In this document: in pieces, positions 1 through 6,753 of the stretch
How the letters are laid out: each line of letters begins with the position of its first letter
Numbering within the stretch: the stretch's first letter is position 1
From: an uncultured Bacilli bacterium
Lineage (GTDB): Bacteria > Bacillota_I > Bacilli_A > RF39 > UBA660
NCBI GenBank assembly: GCA_910579535.1
Contig: CAJTUR010000034.1
Coordinates: 1-14,261 of the forward strand
DNA length: 14,261 nt
Direction of reading: 5' to 3'
Notes under the pieces: model-generated
Database searches by the model: none
What the model was told of the DNA's origin: nothing
Seen by the model: the letters and a program-made list of their open reading frames with translations, nothing else
Made by a program: the position numbers and the translations under genes

Positions 1-57
1 TTTATTTACTTAGAAATCTTTAATTTTAAGTCCCCACTAAATTATCTAGAGCCAATA

Positions 58-86
58 AAAAAGATTTTGAAATTCAAAATCTTTTT
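58..86 (-). terminator. Hairpin terminator of the tRNA-Ser unit
   Basis: A perfect 13-bp inverted repeat (58-70 with 74-86) closes a 3-nt loop. On the minus strand the right arm runs into a stretch of six T, as in an intrinsic terminator, and it lies just past the 3' end of the tRNA gene. The stem is AT-rich. The plus-strand side also ends in five T, so it could stop transcription in both directions. In 1-57 I see no gene or site. Confidence 0.75.
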
Positions 87-97
87 ATAATCTTATA

Positions 98-188
98 TGG
101 CGGAGCAGGAGAGATTTGAACTCTCGCGCCAGTTACCCGACCTACACCCTTAGCAGGGGCGCCTCTTCAGCCTCTTGAGTACTGCTCC
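98..188 (-). tRNA. tRNA-Ser, anticodon GCU
   Basis: Reading the minus strand, a 7-bp acceptor stem GGAGCAG/CTGCTCC is followed by discriminator G and an encoded CCA end. The T arm is GAGAG-TTCAAAT-CTCTC. The anticodon arm has a 7-nt loop CTGCTAA closed by five pairs including one G-U, and the anticodon GCT occupies 152-154 on the plus strand. The long variable arm is typical of serine tRNAs, so the type is fixed both by anticodon and by architecture. It decodes AGC/AGU codons. It stands alone, with its own promoter and terminator, and is not embedded in a tRNA cluster within this window. Confidence 0.97.
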
Positions 189-201
189 AAGACCTGTTAT
201 T

Positions 202-230
202 ATTTTATAATAATTTTATAAGAGAGTCAA
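202..230 (-). promoter_or_regulatory. Promoter of the tRNA-Ser gene
   Basis: On the minus strand a TTGACT box (225-230) lies 17 nt upstream of TAAAAT (202-207). Each box matches the sigma-A consensus at 5 of 6 positions. The -10 box ends 13 nt before the mature tRNA 5' end, which leaves a short 5' leader for RNase P to remove. No ribosome binding site or ORF follows, consistent with a stable-RNA promoter. Confidence 0.8.
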
Positions 231-245
231 GTTAAAATCATATAT

Positions 246-288
246 AAATAATCGACAAAAAAATAAAATAAAAAGAGATTACTCTCCT
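246..288 (-). terminator. Probable terminator of the lipoprotein operon
   Basis: On the minus strand a 6-bp stem with one G-U pair and a GTAA loop (273-288) overlaps the last codons and the stop of the lipoprotein gene. It is followed by a T-rich run (246-272). The stem is short, so strength is uncertain, but position and T-tract fit an intrinsic terminator separating this operon from the tRNA-Ser promoter. Confidence 0.45.
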
Positions 289-1139
289 AATGTCGCTTTT
301 CGAATATTTTCAAAATAATTTTCCATAATATGGAAATAAGTATCATTATTTTCTTTTTCTTCTTTTGTAATTGTTTCCATAGTATTAACTGATACAACTT
401 TTGCTTTATATTCTTGTTCTAAGTTTCTGATTAAATCTGTTTTTTCTTCACTACTTTTCATAAAAAGAGTTGTATAAATCCCATTTTTAAAATTTTCTTT
501 AATCTCATTTAAATTAATTGTGTCATCATCTAAAGCGATAACTTGGAATCCATAATTTTGTAAATATTTAAAAAGTGAACTTGAAGCAACAATAGTATTA
601 CGATTAAGGTTAAATGAATCTTTTGCAATTTCTCTTAAATTAGCATCCATAATGGATAAATTTTCCTCTAGTACTTTATAATTTTTTTCGATTTCTTCAA
701 CAAAATATTTATTGTCACTTAAATTTTTTAAATTATTTTTAATATTTGTAGCGAGCATTAAATAATAATTAGGTGATAACCAAAGTTCTTCCAAACCATA
801 ATTCAATTTTAAACCATAAGATACATCAATAACTTTTAGATTCTTATTAGCATTAATTAAATCTTTTGCAATGTTTAATTCATTAGATAAACCATTGTAA
901 ATAAATAAATCATTAGCACTGTAGTCTTCAATTCTTTTTTCAGTTAATGTATAATTTTTGATATCAGCACCATCAGGATAGATACTAATAGTATTTTCAT
1001 TTGGAAAAAGTTCATTAACTAAATAATGAATAGGGTAAATGGTTGTTGCAATTTTTAATTCGGTCGTGTTGCTTTGACTACAAGCACTTCCAAACAATAA
1101 AATACAGGTTAATGTGAGCAAAATTAAATATCTTTTCAT
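279..1139 (-). CDS. ZnuA-fold lipoprotein lacking the metal ligands
   Basis: This 286-aa protein looks like a cluster A-I (ZnuA/MntA-type) substrate-binding lipoprotein of metal ABC transporters. The N-terminus is a lipoprotein signal with lipobox G-S-A-C, cysteine at residue 20. Family landmarks are present: TTIYPIHYLV near 32-41, GADxxxY at 57-63, DLFIYNGL at 77-84, LWLSP at 119-123, FKYLQNYGF at 190-198 and the C-terminal Y-x-x-x-M-x-N-Y region near 268-275. The residues that bind metal in the family are replaced by my eye alignment: the first His by K61, the second by E118, the third by S187, and the late acidic residue by N252. It may bind something else or act as a scaffold. No ABC ATPase or permease gene is adjacent. 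It overlaps yidD by 4 nt (ATGA), with AAGGAG upstream inside yidD, so translation is probably coupled. The fold is fairly sure; the function is not known. Confidence 0.8.
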   Translation of the reverse strand: MKRYLILLTLTCILLFGSACSQSNTTELKIATTIYPIHYLVNELFPNENTISIYPDGADIKNYTLTEKRIEDYSANDLFIYNGLSNELNIAKDLINANKNLKVIDVSYGLKLNYGLEELWLSPNYYLMLATNIKNNLKNLSDNKYFVEEIEKNYKVLEENLSIMDANLREIAKDSFNLNRNTIVASSSLFKYLQNYGFQVIALDDDTINLNEIKENFKNGIYTTLFMKSSEEKTDLIRNLEQEYKAKVVSVNTMETITKEEKENNDTYFHIMENYFENIRKATLGE

Positions 1140-1360
1140 AAATCTTCTCCTTCTTTAGGGACAGGATCATAACCAAAAGTGCCTTTAGGATGACACTTTT
1201 TTATTCTTTTAAGTCCCATTTTTATTCCTTTTTTTACTCCAAATTTTTCTATTGCTTCAATCATATAATTGCTACAAGTAGGATAAAAACGACAAAGATT
1301 ATGTGAAGCAAAAGGAACAATTTGATAACATCGAATGATAAAAATAATTCCTTTTTTCAT
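1136..1360 (-). CDS. yidD: Membrane protein insertion efficiency factor YidD
   Basis: The 74-aa product carries the YidD signature: an N-terminal amphipathic segment with IIRCYQ, then C-R-F-Y-P-T-C-S-x-Y, a helix with A-I-E-K-F-G, and C-H-P-x-G-T-x-G-Y-D-P-V-P near the C-terminus. Length matches the family. YidD is a small peripheral inner-membrane protein that assists YidC-dependent insertion of membrane proteins. It is classically found between rnpA and yidC, but here neither is near. It lies 37 nt downstream of an unknown membrane protein gene and overlaps the lipoprotein gene by ATGA. No Shine-Dalgarno is visible before this ATG (only TAGTAAAATGATGAT), so translation may be weak or rely on a leaderless or reinitiating mechanism. 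The identification is firm. Confidence 0.95.
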   Translation of the reverse strand: MKKGIIFIIRCYQIVPFASHNLCRFYPTCSNYMIEAIEKFGVKKGIKMGLKRIKKCHPKGTFGYDPVPKEGEDL

Positions 1361-1397
1361 ATCATCATTTTACTACAAAAAATCACATCAATAAAGA

Positions 1398-1862
1398 TTA
1401 AATTCTTAAAATATTTTCTAAATAAAAATCAGCATTTAAAAATAACACATTTTTATAAATAATCTGAATTGTGTAGGTTTCTTCAGCTGCAACGATAAAA
1501 TCATTTAAAATTAAAAATGTATTTTCAGCTTTCTTTTCAAAATCGTGAAGTGAAAAAAAAGTTCCATTTATATTAAGCTGAATCCATTCAGGATTTATAA
1601 AATCTTCTTGAATATGCATTATTAAATGAAAAGTCTCTTTTGTATACGTTTCATTTACAATATGAACTTTATAAAAAGATTCATGGATTTCTGTATAGAG
1701 TTGTGTATAATTCATTGCTTTAAAATAAGAAATTTCTTCAAAAATCTCTTGAAAACTCTTACGAGATATTAAAAATAAAGCTAAAAAAATAAGAAAAAGA
1801 ACCACTAGAATTTCCAACACCTTTTTAAAAATTAACTGATTAATGAAACGCACAATATTCAT
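1398..1862 (-). CDS. Unknown protein with one N-terminal membrane segment
   Basis: I do not recognise this 154-aa protein. A hydrophobic run of about 20 residues (roughly 12-32) is followed by charged residues, giving a single anchor or uncleaved signal. The remaining 120 or so residues look beta-rich, with alternating aromatic and aliphatic residues, and probably face outside. The frame is open further upstream to a TTG at 1907, but that codon lies inside the promoter spacer. The ATG at 1862 has a good ribosome binding site (AGGGAG, about 7 nt upstream) and is the better start. It is the first gene of the minus-strand unit that continues into yidD and the ZnuA-like lipoprotein, so a role at the membrane is plausible but unproven. 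Confidence 0.65.
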   Translation of the reverse strand: MNIVRFINQLIFKKVLEILVVLFLIFLALFLISRKSFQEIFEEISYFKAMNYTQLYTEIHESFYKVHIVNETYTKETFHLIMHIQEDFINPEWIQLNINGTFFSLHDFEKKAENTFLILNDFIVAAEETYTIQIIYKNVLFLNADFYLENILRI

Positions 1863-1884
1863 AATAAACTCCCTGTAAGTAGTT

Positions 1885-1914
1885 ATTATAAACCTATTTA
1901 TATTCAACTTGCAA
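1885..1914 (-). promoter_or_regulatory. Leftward promoter of the yidD/lipoprotein unit
   Basis: On the minus strand TTGCAA (1909-1914, 4 of 6 consensus) is followed after 18 nt by a perfect TATAAT (1885-1890). The predicted transcript begins around 1878, about 16 nt before the ATG at 1862. This excludes the TTG at 1907 as a start. Its -35 box is only 9 nt from the -35 box of the rightward rnc promoter. Confidence 0.7.
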
Positions 1915-1923
1915 TATCATTCA

Positions 1924-1953
1924 TTTACTAATTTTAGAAATCCATGGTATAAT
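1924..1953 (+). promoter_or_regulatory. Rightward promoter of rnc-smc, extended -10
   Basis: An extended -10 element TGGTATAAT (1945-1953) holds a perfect hexamer. A TTTACT box at 1924-1929 (4 of 6) lies 18 nt upstream of the hexamer. Transcription should start near 1960, leaving about a 19-nt leader with GGAGG at 1968-1972 before the rnc ATG. Confidence 0.75.
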
Positions 1954-1978
1954 ACTTAAGAAAATTTGGAGGCAGATT

Positions 1979-2632
1979 ATGAAAGAAAAACTTAAAAGTT
2001 TAGGAATAAATATAAAAAATGAAGTACTATTAGAAACCGCTTTAACACATAGTTCCTATTCTAACGAAAAAGGAGGAGAAAATTATGAACGTCTAGAATT
2101 TTTAGGCGATGCGGTCTTAGAATTAATATCAAGTGAATACTTGTTTTTAAATACAAAAGACAATGAAGGTAACATGAGCAAAATAAGGGCAAGTTATGTT
2201 TGTGAAGAAGCCTTGGCGACATATGCGGAAGACATTGATTTAAAAAAATATATTCTAGTCGGTCATGGTCAAGAAAAAGATGTAAACGATACCATTGTAG
2301 CAGATGTATTTGAAAGTGTATTAGCGGTTATTTATCTAGAACAAGGCTTAGAAGTGGCTAAAAATTATACTTTAAATTTAATTAAACCCTATATCGAAAA
2401 AAAAGTTCGTTTTAATTATGACTATAAATCTTTGCTTCAAGAAATGGTTCAAACCGATAAAAAAAGTTTAGAATACCTTGTAACGAAAGAAGAAGGTCCC
2501 GCTCACAACCGTACCTTTACAATAGAAGTACAAATTAATGGCATGATTTATGGTAGAGGAGTAGGACATTCAAAAAAAGAAGCCGAACAAAAAGCCGCTA
2601 AAGATGCTTATCAAAAATCTTGTAAAAAATAG
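1979..2632 (+). CDS. rnc: Ribonuclease III
   Basis: This 217-aa enzyme cuts double-stranded RNA in rRNA processing and mRNA decay. The catalytic domain (about 1-145) has the RNase III signature ERLEFLGDAVL at 37-47, with metal-site residues E40 and D44. The second pair is D109 and E112 in V-A-D-V-F-E-S. The C-terminal dsRNA-binding domain spans roughly 147-215, beginning DYKSLLQE and ending G-x-G-x-S-K-K-E-A-E-Q-K-A-A, which is canonical. Length is normal for the family (about 220-230). GGAGG lies 6 nt before the ATG. It heads a transcription unit that runs through a small broken gene to smc, the usual rnc-smc neighbourhood of Firmicutes, but ftsY, common after smc, is missing here. Confidence 0.98.
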   Translation: MKEKLKSLGINIKNEVLLETALTHSSYSNEKGGENYERLEFLGDAVLELISSEYLFLNTKDNEGNMSKIRASYVCEEALATYAEDIDLKKYILVGHGQEKDVNDTIVADVFESVLAVIYLEQGLEVAKNYTLNLIKPYIEKKVRFNYDYKSLLQEMVQTDKKSLEYLVTKEEGPAHNRTFTIEVQINGMIYGRGVGHSKKEAEQKAAKDAYQKSCKK

Positions 2633-2644
2633 GAGGACTTATGG

Positions 2645-2754
2645 ATGAAAAATTTTATTGTTAAATTGTTAATAAGTATGACTTTACTTCACAAGAATTA
2701 AATGATTTAATTGCAAAATATATGGAAGAACAAAATAATGAATTAAAACGATAA
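2645..2754 (+). pseudogene. Broken 33-codon gene, frameshifted by 8-bp duplication
   Basis: A strong Shine-Dalgarno AGGAGG (2631-2636, overlapping the rnc stop) lies 8 nt before ATG 2645. As it stands this frame ends at 2701 after 18 codons. The sequence ATTGTTAA occurs twice in tandem at 2657-2672. With one copy removed the frame runs uninterrupted from 2645 to the TAA at 2752-2754 and encodes a 33-aa hydrophilic peptide: MKNFIVNKYD, then FTSQELNDLI, then AKYMEEQNNE, ending LKR. The 3' part reads like genuine coding sequence, helical and charged. An alternative ATG at 2641 is already in the downstream frame but meets TAA at 2662. I do not recognise the protein. The gene sits between rnc and smc in the same direction. 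It could be a recent pseudogene, a slippage-switched gene or an assembly error. Confidence 0.6.
2657..2672 (+). repeat. Perfect 8-bp tandem duplication ATTGTTAA x2
   Basis: Copies at 2657-2664 and 2665-2672 are identical and directly adjacent. Eight bases is not a multiple of three, so gain or loss of one copy switches the reading frame of the small gene around it. Confidence 0.9.
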
Positions 2755-2777
2755 TTAAGCAAATAAAGGAGGAAAAC

Positions 2778-5723
2778 ATGTATCTAAAAAGTATTAAAGC
2801 AAATGGATTTAAGTCGTTTGCGGATAAAATAAATATTATGTTAGAAAACAACATTACCTGTATTGTTGGTCCTAATGGAAGTGGAAAATCGAACATTGTT
2901 GATGCCATACGTTGGGTTTTAGGGGAGCAATCCGTTAAATCTTTACGTGGAACTAGTGCGATGAGTGATGTTATTTTTATGGGTTCAGCCAGTCGTAAAG
3001 AAGCCTCTCGTGCTGAAGTTTCTTTAAACTTTGATAATCAAGACCATTACTTAAAAAGTGATTTTACTGAAATTGAAGTCAAAAGAGTTTTATACCAAAG
3101 TGGGGAAAGTGAGTACTTTATTAATAACACTAAAGTACGCCTAAAAGACATCACGGATTTATTTTTAGATACAGGTGCTGGTGCCTCATCTTTTAACATT
3201 ATAAGTCAAGGAAGTGTTAGTGAAGTCATTAATAGTAAGCCCATTGACCGTCGGAGCATCTTTGAAGAAGCCGCTGGCGTTTTAAAATATAAAAAACATA
3301 AAGAAGAAAGTATAAAAAAATTAGACAAAACATTAGAAAATATAGGAAAAGTCAATTTAGTCATTGATGAATTAAAAACAACGATTGAACCTTTAAAAGA
3401 ACAAAGCGAAAACGCTAAAACATACTTAGAATTAAAAGACAAACTAAAAAATATTGAAGTGGCAACCATCACTGATGAAATAAGTCACATAGAAACCAAA
3501 CATCGAACCCTTGAACAAGAAATCAACGATTTAAATCAATGCATTTTAAAAGAAGAATCAGACGCATCAAAAGAATCAAGTGCTTTGGAAGAATTAAAAC
3601 TAAAAAGTATGAAATTAGAAGAACAAATTAATAATTTAAATCAAGAATTGCTAAAAAGCATCAATGAATTTAAAAACTTTCAAAACGAACGATTAATGTA
3701 TCAAGAAAGAAAAAAATACGCGGAGAATGAATTAAACATAGATCAAAACATTATTCACTTAAAAGAAGAGTTAAATGCATTTGACCGAGACATAAACTTA
3801 ATTAATAATGAAATCTTAAATTTAGAAAAAGAATTAAAAAAAGAAGAAAATGAATTAAGAAATGTTGATGAAACCATCAGCTTAGAAAAAATAAAAAGAA
3901 ACAAACTTCAAAATCAACTTCAAGTAAGTACCCGTTCATTTTTTGAATTAAACAGTAAAAAACAAATTTTAGAAAATACATTAGAACAAGATTTAAAAAC
4001 ACCCATTTCAGTAAAAAATATATTAAACAACGTACGATTAAAAGGAATTCATAATACAATTGGAAAATTAATAAACGTTAAAGAAGACTACGCAAAAGCG
4101 ATTGAAATTGCTTTAGGAGCAAGTGTAAATTTTATTGTGGTTCAGGATGAACAAATAGCAAAAGAAGCCATTCAATTCTTAAAAGAAAACCGTTTAGGAA
4201 GGGCGACATTTTTTCCATTAAACACGATTAAAGAAAGATTTATTCCAGAAGAGGCTTTAACCAAACTAAAAAATAATGAGGGGTTTATTGGCGTAGCCTC
4301 CGACTTAATCAATTATGAAAAAACGTATGAAGCCATCATTAAAAACCAATTAGGTCAAGTACTAGTCGTAAAAACGATAGATGACATGACAAACATTAGT
4401 AAATTAATGGAACATAAATACCGTGTCGTAACACTTGAAGGAGACATTATGCATGTCGGAGGGTCTTTAACTGGTGGAAAAAGTAAAGAAAACAGTTCTT
4501 TAAATGATAGAAACGAATTAGAAAAAATAAAAAGAACATTAGAAGAAACCAATAATGAAAATGAAAAATTAAAGATACAATTAAATCAATTTGAAGATAA
4601 ATTAAAAGAATTAGAGATTCAAGAAGAACAATTAAATCGTAAAGTAATCCATTTAAGAGAAAGTAAAAAAGAAAAAGAAAGCTTCTTAAACGCTAAAAAA
4701 GAAAAGCAACGCGATTTAAGTAAAGAGTTAGAAGGCGCTGAAAGCTTACAAAATGGCAACGTCGATCAAAAATTAATGGCTTTATTAGAACTTGTAAATG
4801 AAGCCGAAAAAAAGAAAAATAAATTAGAAGCCAATTTAGAATTTACAAAAAATGAAAAAAGCGAATTAACTGAAAAAATAGAAATTTTAGAAAAAGAATT
4901 TAAACAGAAAAACAGTGAATACAATAAATTGCAAACGGAATTAAAAAATAAAGAGATGGAATTAGTAAAAATGGATACAAAATTAGATAGTTTACTAATC
5001 TCTTTAAACGAAAGCTATAATTTAACCTATGAACAAGCTAAAATAAGTTATATTTTAGAATTAGATAAAGAAATTGCCCAAGAGCAAGTTAAACATCTAA
5101 AAAATGAAATTCATAAATTAGGAAACGTAAACCTTTTTGCCATTGATGAATATGAAAGAGTAAAAGTAAGATTTGATTTTTTAAACAACCAAAAAGAAGA
5201 TTTAGAAAACTCTAATACTCATTTAAGAGAAATAATAAAAGAGATGGATACCATCATGATTGAAAAATTTAGTACCACCTTCACTAAAATAAATGAAGAA
5301 TTTCAAACTATTTTTAGGAAAATGTTTAAAGGAGGAAATGGGTTATTAAAACTCACAGACCCAGAAAATCTTTTAGAAACTGGAATTGAAATCATGGCTG
5401 TTCCCCCAGGGAAAAAATTATCTTCAGTAGGGCCCTTAAGTGGGGGAGAAAAAACCCTAACCGCTATTTCTTTATTATTTGCTATTATGAACGTTAAAAC
5501 CGTACCATTTTGTATTCTAGATGAAGTAGAGGCCGCTTTAGATGAAGCAAACGTCGATGCATTTGGCAAATACTTACAAGAATTTAAGCACAACAGTCAA
5601 TTTATTTTAATCACTCATAAAAAAAGAACAATGGAGTACGCCGATAACTTATATGGTATCACAATGCAAGAAAAAGGAGTAAGTAAGATTGTAAGTGTCA
5701 GCTTAGAAAAAATGGAAACATAA
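2778..5723 (+). CDS. smc: Chromosome segregation protein SMC, short form
   Basis: SMC is the ATPase of the SMC-ScpAB condensin, which forms dimers that organise and help segregate the chromosome. The N-terminal head carries Walker A GPNGSGKS at 31-38 and the QSVKSLRG and Q-G-S-V-S-E-V regions. A first coiled-coil arm spans about 165-400. The hinge covers about 405-570, with K-G-I-H-x-T-I-G-K-L at 422-431 and GRATFFPL. The second arm spans about 575-800. The C-terminal head has signature LSGGE at 887-891 and Walker B FCILDE at 911-916. All ATPase motifs look intact. At 981 aa it is about 200 residues shorter than Bacillus-type SMC (near 1,180), and the missing length is in both arms, so the protein resembles the mycoplasmal P115 type. 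GGAGG lies 5 nt before the ATG. A terminator follows. No scpA or scpB is present in the window. Confidence 0.97.
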   Translation: MYLKSIKANGFKSFADKINIMLENNITCIVGPNGSGKSNIVDAIRWVLGEQSVKSLRGTSAMSDVIFMGSASRKEASRAEVSLNFDNQDHYLKSDFTEIEVKRVLYQSGESEYFINNTKVRLKDITDLFLDTGAGASSFNIISQGSVSEVINSKPIDRRSIFEEAAGVLKYKKHKEESIKKLDKTLENIGKVNLVIDELKTTIEPLKEQSENAKTYLELKDKLKNIEVATITDEISHIETKHRTLEQEINDLNQCILKEESDASKESSALEELKLKSMKLEEQINNLNQELLKSINEFKNFQNERLMYQERKKYAENELNIDQNIIHLKEELNAFDRDINLINNEILNLEKELKKEENELRNVDETISLEKIKRNKLQNQLQVSTRSFFELNSKKQILENTLEQDLKTPISVKNILNNVRLKGIHNTIGKLINVKEDYAKAIEIALGASVNFIVVQDEQIAKEAIQFLKENRLGRATFFPLNTIKERFIPEEALTKLKNNEGFIGVASDLINYEKTYEAIIKNQLGQVLVVKTIDDMTNISKLMEHKYRVVTLEGDIMHVGGSLTGGKSKENSSLNDRNELEKIKRTLEETNNENEKLKIQLNQFEDKLKELEIQEEQLNRKVIHLRESKKEKESFLNAKKEKQRDLSKELEGAESLQNGNVDQKLMALLELVNEAEKKKNKLEANLEFTKNEKSELTEKIEILEKEFKQKNSEYNKLQTELKNKEMELVKMDTKLDSLLISLNESYNLTYEQAKISYILELDKEIAQEQVKHLKNEIHKLGNVNLFAIDEYERVKVRFDFLNNQKEDLENSNTHLREIIKEMDTIMIEKFSTTFTKINEEFQTIFRKMFKGGNGLLKLTDPENLLETGIEIMAVPPGKKLSSVGPLSGGEKTLTAISLLFAIMNVKTVPFCILDEVEAALDEANVDAFGKYLQEFKHNSQFILITHKKRTMEYADNLYGITMQEKGVSKIVSVSLEKMET

Positions 5724-5750
5724 AAAAATTCTCAAAAACTGAGAATTTTT
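5724..5750. terminator. Bidirectional terminator between smc and rnhC
   Basis: A perfect 11-bp inverted repeat (5724-5734 with 5740-5750) encloses a 5-nt loop. T runs leave it on both strands, five T at the end of the right arm for smc and seven T for the minus strand. It begins directly after the smc stop and overlaps the rnhC stop codon, so it serves both convergent genes. Confidence 0.9.
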
Positions 5751-6690
5751 ATTTTAACATTTTTTTAATTTTATCCGTATTTTTAAAATTTAATTTAGCA
5801 ATCGTATCTAATTTTTCTAGACCATATTTTAAAACAATGTCTTTTCCAACTGAGTCAACGGAATCATTGGCTCCTTTAGGTAAATCTAGTCCCACGTCTT
5901 TTCCTAAATCATCCATTTGTTTTAAAAAGATATAACGACTAATAATACTCGCCGCCGCAACACTAGCACATTTACTTTCCGCTTTTGTTGTAAACGTAAT
6001 ATTCATCACTTTATCCTTAGCATCAATAATATGTTCAAAATATTTTCTCGGATAAACAAATTGATCTACAACAATTTTATCGTAAGGATACTTTTCTTCC
6101 TTATGCGTTAAAGCATAAAGAACCTTATTATGTAAAATCGCTTTAATCTTATTCATATTATAACCCTTTTTTTGATAGGCATTGTATTCTTTATTATTTA
6201 AAATAAACGTGACATAAGGAATTTCTTTAATAAGGGTTGGAGCAATCTTAATAATTTTGTCATCCGTAATTTTTTTTGAATCCTTGACTCCTAAATCGTT
6301 CATTAAATCAATTTTATCTTTAGAAACAAAAGTAGCGGTTACCACTATAGGTCCAAAATAATCTCCCGTTCCGACTTCATCTGAACCAATCGTTGAAATA
6401 CTATAAAAATACTCTAAATTTTCTTTATACTTTTCTTTTTCCTTCTTTTTTTCATCAATATCAATAATACGATTATTTAGCTTTTTTTCCATTTCAATCC
6501 AAAGATTGGCATCAATATCCGCACTAACACCTTGAAACATGGCTTTTCCACTTTCATAAAGTGTGATAATGGTATCCGCTTCATCCGCTTGAAAAATGGC
6601 ATAGGGAGGGGTTTTTTCCCTTTTTTTATCCTCATAATAAGCCATCATTTTTTTCTTTATATTTTCACTAACTTTAAACACAATGGTCAT
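5749..6690 (-). CDS. rnhC: Ribonuclease HIII
   Basis: RNase HIII removes RNA from RNA:DNA hybrids (R-loops, primers). The 313-aa protein has the N-terminal TBP-like substrate-binding domain (about 1-80), a charged linker rich in K and E (78-92), and a C-terminal RNase H-fold domain. The hallmark IGSDEVGTGDYFGP starts at residue 101 and gives catalytic D104 and E105. D209 in V-V-D-Q-F is the third acidic ligand. K-A-E-S-K-C-A-S-V-A-A-A-S-I at 236-249 is the conserved final block and probably supplies the fourth, E238. Length is typical for HIII and distinguishes it from the shorter RNase HII. Ribosome binding site GAGGTGA lies 6 nt before the ATG. In many Firmicutes rnhC stands next to cvpA and mutS2; here it is alone and converges on smc. 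Confidence 0.96.
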   Translation of the reverse strand: MTIVFKVSENIKKKMMAYYEDKKREKTPPYAIFQADEADTIITLYESGKAMFQGVSADIDANLWIEMEKKLNNRIIDIDEKKKEKEKYKENLEYFYSISTIGSDEVGTGDYFGPIVVTATFVSKDKIDLMNDLGVKDSKKITDDKIIKIAPTLIKEIPYVTFILNNKEYNAYQKKGYNMNKIKAILHNKVLYALTHKEEKYPYDKIVVDQFVYPRKYFEHIIDAKDKVMNITFTTKAESKCASVAAASIISRYIFLKQMDDLGKDVGLDLPKGANDSVDSVGKDIVLKYGLEKLDTIAKLNFKNTDKIKKMLK

Positions 6691-6709
6691 ATAGTATCAC
6701 CTCGCCACT

Positions 6710-6739
6710 ATTTTATCAAATTAACAAATGAAAGTCCAA
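6710..6739 (-). promoter_or_regulatory. Leftward promoter of rnhC
   Basis: On the minus strand TTGGAC (6734-6739) lies 18 nt upstream of TAAAAT (6710-6715), which is preceded by TGA, giving an extended -10. The transcript should start near 6703, about 12 nt before the ATG and essentially at the ribosome binding site. Confidence 0.65.
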
Positions 6740-6753
6740 TCTATCCACTTCTA

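Noticed and set aside
98..188. tRNA-Ser as attachment site of an integrated element
   Set aside because: No integrase, no repeated tRNA 3' end and no phage or plasmid genes in the window.
1863..1907. A TTG start that would add 15 residues to the unknown membrane protein
   Set aside because: The codon lies between the -35 and -10 boxes of its own promoter, and the ATG at 1862 has a good ribosome binding site.
2641..2664. A 7-codon leader peptide starting at ATG 2641
   Set aside because: AGGAGG is only 4 nt away, and the ATG at 2645 is spaced better. No attenuator-type hairpins follow. The broken 33-codon gene explains the region better.
2633..2777. Riboswitch or structured RNA between rnc and smc
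   Set aside because: No long stem or known aptamer motif; the stretch reads as a broken coding sequence.
2684..2908. Minus-strand ORF of 74 codons over the rnc-smc gap and the start of smc
   Set aside because: No ribosome binding site, and it is antisense to the conserved Walker A region of smc. The same holds for the other antisense ORFs inside smc, rnhC and the flavoprotein genes.
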